Shown here: positions 58,003 through 64,000 of the stretch, in pieces
How positions within the stretch are numbered: position 1 is the first letter of the stretch
Layout: each line of letters opens with the position of its first letter
Source of the DNA: Eledone cirrhosa
Taxonomy: Eukaryota > Mollusca > Cephalopoda > Octopoda > Eledonidae
Reading direction: 5' to 3'
DNA length: 64,000 nucleotides
Assembly (NCBI GenBank): GCA_964016885.1
Contig: OZ024741.1
Span: 26,044,937 to 26,108,936 of the forward strand
The notes under the pieces: generated by a model
The model's input: the letters and a program-made list of their open reading frames with translations, nothing else
Database searches by the model: none
Told to the model about the DNA's origin: nothing
Program-made: the position numbers and the translations under genes

Positions 58003-58471
58003 TCAGGTGTAGTTTTGGCGAATTTCGGGAATCATGAGGGTTTTAAAGGATGCAGTGTCTCGGCAGCTAACAACTGATGCAGGCAGTTTGTTCCATGTTT
58101 CAGCAACTCTAAGCGTGAAAAAATGTTTCCGAAAGTCATGGGAGCTGTGCTGTTTTCTGATTTTGTAGGCATGTCCACGTGTGTTAGACACATGGAGATC
58201 AAAAAGGTGCTCAGGGTTGTTGTTGGCGAGATGGTTAATAACTTTGTGGGTGTTTACCAAGTCCGTTGCCAGACGTCGGAGCTTCAATGAATCCATGCCC
58301 AGAGTATGGTAGATGCCTGATGGAGGGTATGCGCTTGGTTGCACGTCTCTGAACAGTTTCCAGGTGGTCAATGTTCTGAGCAAGGAGTATGTGGACACTG
58401 GATTTTTCCTCCCAAAATGCATGGTGGTACACTTGTCCACAGCCAGCTTCAGTTGCCAGTCTGTGATCCAT
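58003..58471 (-). pseudogene. CR1-like polyprotein C-terminal end
   Basis: Reads [80 protein letters not shown] and ends EIRQNYT. It is the same protein end found in copies A and C. The upstream junction with the RT frame is shifted. Confidence 0.8.
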
Positions 58472-58473
58472 TG

Positions 58474-59257
58474 CTACATTGTGTCCAGGTCTGATTGTAG
58501 GAAAGAGTTGTAGATTTCAGGATCAGTCCTTTTGATTTCAGGGTACAGCTTGATGTCATCTGCATATTTCAGTACCGTGGCATTCTTTAAGTTGGCATCT
58601 ATGTCATTAATATATGCCACAAACAAAAAGGGACCAAGAACAGATCCCTGTGGTACACCAGATGACATCTCATATGGTGAAGAATGCTGTCCTAGAAGTG
58701 TGACTACCTCTTTTCGGCTGAGAATGAAAGATTTCAACCAGTTAAAAAGATCATCCCTCACACCCATTGCAAAGAGTTTTGCCATAAGTCTTTTGTGTGG
58801 CACAGAATTAAAAGCCTTAGCGAAGTCAAGATAAACAACATCCACCCATGAGCTGCTGTCAGTGATCCGGGTAATGTCTTCAAGGAACTCGATAAGCTGA
58901 TCACAGCAGCTGGAGTTAGGGATAAATCCAAACTGCAAGGGCCGGATGAGGCTGTGAGAGCTCCAGAAGTTCCAAAGTATTTCTCTGACACAGGATTCCA
59001 TCAGTTTGGCAATACAGCTAGTAAGACTGACTTGACGATAGTTGACAGGTGACGTGCAGTCGCCCTTTTTCGAACTTTTTCCATTGCTCCGGAGTAGCAC
59101 CATTGTTGAGACAGTATTGAAAGAAGAAAGAAAGCTGGTGCAAAAGGAAGTACCCGCCACATTTGGGAAGCAGGTATGTAACACCATCAAGACCAAGGGA
59201 GGCATAGTTGCGCTTATTCTTAAGGTGACGTCGCAACATTGCAGGTTTAAATTCCAT
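58474..59257 (-). pseudogene. CR1-like reverse transcriptase, frameshifted
   Basis: The frame NYASLGLDGVTYLLPKC...NNGATPEQWKK switches near 59060 to SPVNYRQVSLTSCIAKLMES. It continues with VVYLDFAKAFNSVPHKRL (motif A), SSGVPQGSVLGPFLFVAYIN (motif B) and LKYADDIKLY (motif C with the catalytic Asp pair), then stops near 58474. The palm core is intact, but the start and end are broken. Confidence 0.88.
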
Positions 59258-59302
59258 AGTTGTTATGGAATTTGATGTTAGAGATGGTGGAGATGGTACA
59301 TT

Positions 59303-59794
59303 CTAGTTTTCAACAGTAAAAATGCTTGTATAGCACTCAGCAATGAGTTCTGTGCATTCTTTGGGATCGTCAGTGATCTGGCTTGTGTGGGGATTGTGAA
59401 GAGGACCAACTGGAGAGTGAGGTCTCTGCTTTGAATGAACATATTTCCAGAACACCTTACTGTCAGGATTGGTTGCTATGCACTGTTCAAATTCAAGCTC
59501 TGCCTTTTTTGTCCCTTTCTTGAGATGGTTGGAAGATTTATTCCACTTTTTTCTGTTGGCATCTGATCTATGCAGTTTATATTCCCGTTCAGTGTTCCAA
59601 CGTCCTTTCCTGGCAAGTCGGACCACTGAAGTTTCCCAAATTGCACTTTTGGGGTGTTTTTTTTTCTGCTTACATGGCACCGATGCTGCACACGCTATCC
59701 ATATTGAGTCCAGGATGCTCTGGAGTATAGTGTTCACATCTCCAGAGTTATAGAACTCATGCCAGTTTGGGCGCTGTAGCTCAGTGCAGTACAA
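59303..59794 (-). pseudogene. CR1-like linker between endonuclease and RT
   Basis: Reads WHEFYNSGDVNTILQSILDS, then SVPCKQKKKHPKSAIWET, ARKGRWNTEREYKLHRSDAN, FWKYVHSKQRPHSPVGPL and TELIAECYTSIFTVEN. This is the usual basic linker before the LINE RT domain. Confidence 0.75.
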
Positions 59795-60007
59795 GTTCCA
59801 ATCTGCTTTCTTTCAATCAAAGCAAGCAGATTGGAGATGGTTCTGGTTTTTGTTGCTGCCCACAAGAGCCAGATTGGCAATGATCATAGCATGATCAGAG
59901 TCACCTAGAGGTTCCTCAGTAGTACAACTGATAACCACTTCAGGAGTAGTGGTGAAGATCAGGTCCAAAGTGTTGTCACCTCTTGTTGGAGAGGTGACTA
60001 CTTGTGA

Positions 60008-60208
60008 CTAGTTTGAGTCCAGCACTAGCTCAAGGAAATCGTTTGCACTTTGTGGCCAACGAAAGGTTTCCCAATCGATCTCAGGATGATTGAAGTCACC
60101 TGCAATAAACACATAAATGGCTGTTTTCCTGGCAGCAGCTCTGAGGATATCGCAAAGCTGGGTGTCCTGATGGTAGTTTGGGGGGGGGGGGGGGATAAAC
60201 AACACCAA
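60008..60208 (-). pseudogene. CR1-like APE endonuclease, C-terminal fragment
   Basis: Reads PNYHQDTQLCDILRAAARK, YVFIAGDFNHPEIDWETFRW, FLELVLDSN. GDFNxPxIDW is the catalytic Asp/Asn box of APE-type LINE endonucleases. Upstream residues are a poly-Pro artefact of the C/G run. Confidence 0.8.
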
Positions 60209-60229
60209 ATGTGCAGAAACAATTCAGAA

Positions 60230-61205
60230 AATCAAAACATGGTTTATCAAATAACACAAAGAGCTGCATAATAAAATATCCATATTTTTTAAAAATTATT
60301 ATAACATAATGATGTAGAAAAAATTAACATACATAATTGTTTCCATGTTAAATACCGAGAGAATAGATTAATGTAATGAATGCATGTTTATATGTTATGT
60401 GAATGCATGAGGAATGAAATCATAAATACCTTGTTAGAACATAATTATTTGTCAGCAACATGTCAATTAATCTTAGTGTCTGAAATAATATATTTAGCCA
60501 AGGAATCATAGATAGGAAGAAGCTGCTATGGCATGATTTTGAGCAACCTAGAATTGTGAGAAAAAGAATCTTTCTCATTGATTTGAGCTGTTAGTTCCTT
60601 TTTATGACTTACTATCATGACTTAACAGTTCTAGAATGTTCTCTGGATGAAAAAATATTTAACATAAAATTATGATATGAAATCGACAGATTGTATCCAT
60701 TAAAAGGGCAATATACATACATCCACAGAGAGTGTAGATTGATGGTAGACGCAATCTCATTTCCTTAGGTTTTCCTAAGGTGGTTCCACACACTTTAGCA
60801 TAAATGGGCAACTTTTTCTGAAATAATAATAAATATCTTTACATCTTAGATAAATATTTGAAAGAACTAGGGCCCCTATCATTAAAACACAAAAGAAAAC
60901 TACAATGAGATGCAACCTTATATGAGACCAGCTAAATCTATGCAGGTCGTGAGGTATAAAAACAACAACACATGCATACACACACATATATATATATAAT
61001 ATTGGGTATGAATCGAAGTTGTAGCTGCCATATAACATATATATATATATATAGATATAGATAGATAGATAGATATTTATGGTAAACATGCTGACTAAAA
61101 GGGGTTGTGTATGCAATGCACCAATTAGTAAATAATGATGCAATTTGATTCAAGCACTCAACATCATGTTTTTTCTTCCAAATATGATTTGTCAGTCAGT
61201 GATGG
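60230..61205. other. AT-rich intron stretch
   Basis: No ORF of note. At 60865-60960 there is a SINE-body fragment (GCCCCTATCATTAAAACACA, GAGATGCAACCTTATATGAG). TA and GATA microsatellites lie at 60985-61080. Nothing else is recognised. Confidence 0.6.
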
Positions 61206-61208
61206 AGA

Positions 61209-61404
61209 TATGTAGGTTAAGGAAAATGTGAAGGTCAGTGTAGATGTTAAAGAGTTCTTTATTAACAAAGCTGTGATACATATTTCAATGATTGTTCAAT
61301 CATGTAACCAGTCGCACGATCTCATCAGACAGCATCATTATGTAATAAGGTCTGATTGCTCTTTAACATCTACACCAAGCTTCACATTTTCCTTAATCTA
61401 CACA
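61209..61404. repeat. Foldback element with about 42-bp inverted arms
   Basis: AGGTTAAGGAAAATGTGAAG and AGTGTAGATGTTAAAGAG (61213-61254) pair with the complement of CTCTTTAACATCTACAC and CTTCACATTTTCCTTAATCT (61358-61400). The roughly 100-nt interior holds the hammerhead-like motif. Confidence 0.85.
61257..61349 (-). ncRNA. Hammerhead ribozyme-like motif in foldback
   Basis: Minus strand: CTTATTAC, loop, GCTGT (stem I), CTGATGA (core), stem II region starting GATCGTG, GAAA (core), TATGTA (2-bp mini stem III), TC (NUH site AUC), ACAGC (stem I), GTTAATAAAG (outer stem I). All invariant core bases are present. Stem II has an extra near-repeat of about 11 nt (TGATTGAACAATCATTGAAA) that weakens it. 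Type I hammerheads with very short stem III are known from metazoan retroelements. Confidence 0.5.
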
Positions 61405-61420
61405 CACACACATGCTCAGG

Positions 61421-61918
61421 ACATTGACTGCCTGGAAACTGTTCAGAGACGTGCAACCAAGTGAATACCCTCCATCAGGCATCTACCATACTCTGAGCGC
61501 CTTGCTTCCCTGGGCATGGATTCATTGAAGCTCCAACGCCTGGCAACTGACTTGGTAAACACCCACAAAATTGTTAACCATGTTGCCAACAACAACCCTG
61601 AGTGCCTTTTCGATTTCCATGTGTCTAACACACGTGGACATGCCCACAAAGTCAGAAAACAGCACAGCTCCCATGACTTTCGGAAACATTTTTTCACGCT
61701 CAGAGTTGCTGAAGCATGGAACAAACTACCTGCATCAGTTAATGGCTGTCGAGACACTGCATCCTTTAAGGCCTCCATGCTTCCCGAGATCCGCCAACAC
61801 TACAGCTAACACATACACACATGTACTTCCCTGACATTTGTGTATTATTCTATGTACTATATTGACGAGTTGTAGTGCACCTGAGCACTTTACACAATAA
61901 TTTCATTATCATTATCAT
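61421..61918 (+). mobile_element. CR1-like LINE, 3'-end fragment (copy C)
   Basis: Begins TCAGGACATTGACTGCCTGG. It reads DIDCLETVQRRATK, a TGA stop, then IPSIRHLPYSERLASLGMDS and on to [10 protein letters not shown]. The UTR has GTAGTGCACCTGAGCACTTT and TTTCATTATCATT. It is closest to copy A at 17921. Confidence 0.85.
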
Positions 61919-61985
61919 ATATATATTATATATATATTATAAAGTGAAATGACAGGAGGCCAAATATGTTGAATTTCCTTAATTT

Positions 61986-62071
61986 TTTATTACTGTAAAC
62001 ACTATGCACATTTCAGTGGCCAGGTTGCATAAGAAGCCGGTGACTTCATCAGGTGCAAATTGCGTAATAAA
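61986..62071 (-). ncRNA. Hammerhead ribozyme-like motif
   Basis: Minus strand, in order: TTTATTAC, GCAATTTG (loop), CAC, CTGATGA, AGTCACCGG...CCTGGCCACT (stem II with a 2x2 mismatch), GAAA, TGTGCA (mini stem III), TA (site AUA), GTG, TTTACA (loop), GTAATAAA. CAC/GTG and TTTATTAC/GTAATAAA are perfect complements, so stem I with an internal loop, the core and the site all fit a type I hammerhead. Confidence 0.5.
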
Positions 62072-62219
62072 TGTTATATATATATGGTAAGCCTGGGGAC
62101 CCTGTCATTAAATGCATCCAAGAAATCTCATATGAGATGTATCTTCATGCTTTTTTTTCTAAAGGCGTCAAGTTTGAGGCAAATTCAGCAGCTATTTCTA
62201 GCATATTCCATTGCTATTA

Positions 62220-62625
62220 TACATTATAGTGTGGTTTGATTGTTATTGTTTATTTCCAAGTGAGCCTTGAATGGGCAGACCTGCCAACTGTGACAATCTC
62301 ATCTCATTAGGAGTTTCTCAGACTGTCATGTAATATATCTTTCTCCTTGTTTTAGAGTGGCAAGATGTAATTTGAGGGATATTTGGTTACTATTTCTAGC
62401 AGTTGATTCATAGAAGATGTTATAAACATTGTGATAGTGGTTGTTGTTATTTAGACCTAGGTTAGTGATGGTCAAGCAGACCTAGGATCAAAGACATTGC
62501 CCATTCCATCTTTCTGCTGACTACATAATGCAATGTGTCCTTCCTTTTTGAAGGGTTTGGATTGAAAGAGATTTGGCTGCTATTTCTAGCATATTGAATG
62601 ACCATGTAGAGGCTCGCGGGTTAGC
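62220..62625 (+). repeat. Two tandem copies of an interspersed repeat
   Basis: Copies at about 62225-62410 and 62440-62615 share GGTTGTTGTTATTTAG-like starts, GAGCAGACCT, CAT-CCATCT, TAATTTGAGGGATATTTGG/TTGAAAGAGATTTGGCTGC and CTATTTCTAGCA. Same family as 54940 and 56935. Confidence 0.65.
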
Positions 62626-62679
62626 TCCTTCGTTATAACAGGAAGTGAAGATGGACAGATGTAGACAAAAAAAAACAGG

Positions 62680-63025
62680 ATAAGTTAGGGCTGAGCTGGG
62701 CTGGTCTGAAATGGGCAGGGTTGGGTTGAGCAGGGCAGAGCTGGGCTGAGGAGGGTATGGCTGAGCTAAGCAGGGCTGGGTTGAGGAGGGCTGGGTTGGG
62801 CAGGGCAGGGCTGAGTTATGTAGGGAGGGTTGGGTTGTGCAAGGCTGAGGAGGGTAGGGCTGGGCTGAGCAGGGTTGTGTTGAACAAGGCTGGGCTGAGG
62901 AGGGCAGGGAAGGACTGAGCTGGGCAAGGCAGGGTAGGTTTGAGGTGGGTTGGGTTGAAGAGGGTTGGGCTGAGGAGGGAAGGTTTGGGTTGGGTTGAGC
63001 TGGACAGGATTGAGGAGGGCAGGGC
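62680..63025. repeat. GGGCTGA/GGGTTGA G-rich degenerate minisatellite
   Basis: A continuous run of words such as GGGCTGAGCAGGGC and GGGTTGAGGAGGGC with a basic 5-6 bp step. It is strongly G-rich on the + strand. The minus-strand Pro/Gln-rich frame (168 codons) is a repeat artefact. Confidence 0.88.
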
Positions 63026-63456
63026 ATTTATTATTTTCACTGCAGAATGTGGGTGGTAATCCACCATCTTACTGCATGATCACACAATCCCCACCCCACC
63101 CACAGTGACTATATGTCCACTGTCCACTGTCCACCTTCAAAGACAGTCTTTAGTTAATCCATTGTTAACCTGGATGGATCTCTTAATGAGGAAATTTACA
63201 TATTTATTTAATTCATCATTTTGTTGTTGTTGTTGTTGTTGTTTGTTTCTCTGCTTTTTTATCTCCTTTTTTCTCCTCTTCTTCACCATTCTCTGCTTAT
63301 ACAAAACCTTTTCGCTCTCTTTTTAAGATGTTTTCTGTGATTGTTTGATTATTTTTGTTGCTTCTCCCCTTTATTTCTGCTTTGGCATTATTTTGGTTTT
63401 GTTTGTATTTTTCTTTCTTTTTGGGGTGGTGGTGGTGGGGTATGCCTTAATTTCTA

Positions 63457-63575
63457 AACCTTACAAAAGAATCCTTAATTAGAAGTTATCAACCAATTAA
63501 TTACATTTCTATACCTTACAAAAGAATCCTTAATTAGAAGTTATCAACCAATTAATTATAATACTGTACCTTACT
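63457..63575. repeat. 55-bp direct duplication
   Basis: ACCTTACAAAAGAATCCTTA followed by ATTAGAAGTTATCAACCAAT at 63458 and again at 63513, nearly identical, with a third partial start at 63566. Confidence 0.9.
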
Positions 63576-63599
63576 AATTCGATTTTGTATTTAAAATTA

Positions 63600-64000
63600 A
63601 TTATTGTGGAACCTTGGCAGGATTTGAACTCAGAGCTTAAGGGGTAATTCCCGTTGTTATCTGAGTTTTGGGCTCAATACCACACTAACTGTCGCTCTCC
63701 GACAGGTTTGTGGTCGAGCCCGTAGCAGTGGAGACTTCTGGTGTTTGGCCCTAGGACCACCTCCCTACTCACCACCATCAGCACAGAATTGGCTACCCAC
63801 AGATGTGAGCATCGCAAGCTGGAATGGCTCTTCCAGCACATCTCCTTCACCATTCTCTGGGGAAACACCTTCTTTATTCTGTCTGCCAGGGTCGCGGGGC
63901 AGCCAGCACATATGCTCATAATAGCCCCATATGCTCATAATAGTGAGAGATCGGGAGAATTAGAGAGACAGAGGCAGTGACAGTGGGACTTTGGTTCCAT
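63600..64000. other. Window end: SINE B-box fragment and unassigned sequence
   Basis: 63610-63645 holds a minus-strand TGAGTTCAAATCCTGCCAAG SINE fragment. From 63660 to the end the sequence is less AT-rich, with short frames on both strands and no recognised domain. A possible acceptor (TCTCCGACAG at 63704) is discussed under rejected items. Confidence 0.5.

Larger units (their letters stand above)
57845..60215 (-). mobile_element. CR1-like LINE, 5'-incomplete (copy B)
   Basis: On the minus strand, in order: endonuclease end (GDFNHPEIDWE), linker, reverse transcriptase with YADD, C-terminal thumb, and the 3' UTR with GTGCACCTGAGCACTGTACA ending in an ATT-rich tail near 57845. It starts at a G/C homopolymer near 60180-60195, so most of the endonuclease is absent. 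It carries at least two frameshifts. The APE-type endonuclease motif and overall order point to the CR1/L2/Jockey group. It lies in the intron after exon 55590, antisense to the host gene. Confidence 0.88.

Noticed and set aside
62521..63067. 168-codon Pro/Gln/Ser-rich minus-strand frame
   Set aside because: Translation of the G-rich minisatellite only.
63705..63920. Possible next exon of the FERM gene (after TCTCCGACAG, open to TAA, containing PPPYSPP)
   Set aside because: Phase would fit, but there is no recognised homology to the family tail, the acceptor has a weak pyrimidine tract, and the surrounding sequence looks repeat-derived. cDNA reads joining 56573 to 63705 would reverse this.

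Overview
This is eukaryotic, intron-rich, AT-rich DNA, almost certainly from a coleoid cephalopod and most likely an octopus. The evidence is the dense load of tRNA-derived SINEs with the cephalopod-style A/B-box head, GAT-repeat SINE tails, Penelope-like and CR1-like retroelements, and a split FERM-protein gene whose introns are many times longer than its exons. No prokaryotic genes, tRNA or rRNA genes, or CRISPR arrays were seen. About half of the window (roughly 32 kb) is tandem repeat.

One host gene runs through the window on the + strand: the internal part of an EPB41L5/Yurt-type band 4.1 FERM protein. Twelve exons between 8037 and 56573 keep a single reading frame across all eleven splice junctions and encode 858 codons. 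They cover the end of the FERM F2 lobe, the whole F3 (PH-like) lobe, the FERM-adjacent (FA) region, and a long disordered tail with four NPF motifs and an LD-like helix. The start of the gene lies before position 1. The 3' end is probably beyond the window.

Layout. 1-7440: 23-bp satellite, followed by a SINE remnant and a 25-bp array that runs to within about 100 bp of the first exon. 8037-11005: three FERM exons with SINE and MITE debris. 11006-17237: an intron holding a 5'-truncated, catalytically deleted RLE-type (Dong/R4-like) LINE in a TAA repeat, a Penelope-like fragment between 0.75-kb inverted arms, and a facing pair of SINEs. 17238-25151: six exons among CR1, SINE, LINE and piggyBac-like MITE copies. 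25152-32228: an intron with 78-bp and 27-bp arrays and a hAT transposase remnant. 32304-54055: a 21.75-kb intron, about 93% of it one 42-bp array. 54056-56573: the last two exons seen. 56574-64000: a 5'-incomplete CR1-like LINE, further CR1 debris, and two hammerhead-ribozyme-like folds.

The very long open frames in the arrays (up to about 3,500 codons, on both strands) are an arithmetic result of repeat units that are multiples of 3 and lack stop codons. They are not annotated as genes. The most novel items are the hammerhead-like motifs, the higher-order structure of the 42-bp array inside a housekeeping-type gene, the TTAA-flanked MITE family with reconstructable empty sites, and the inverted-repeat pairs that would make long intronic dsRNA.
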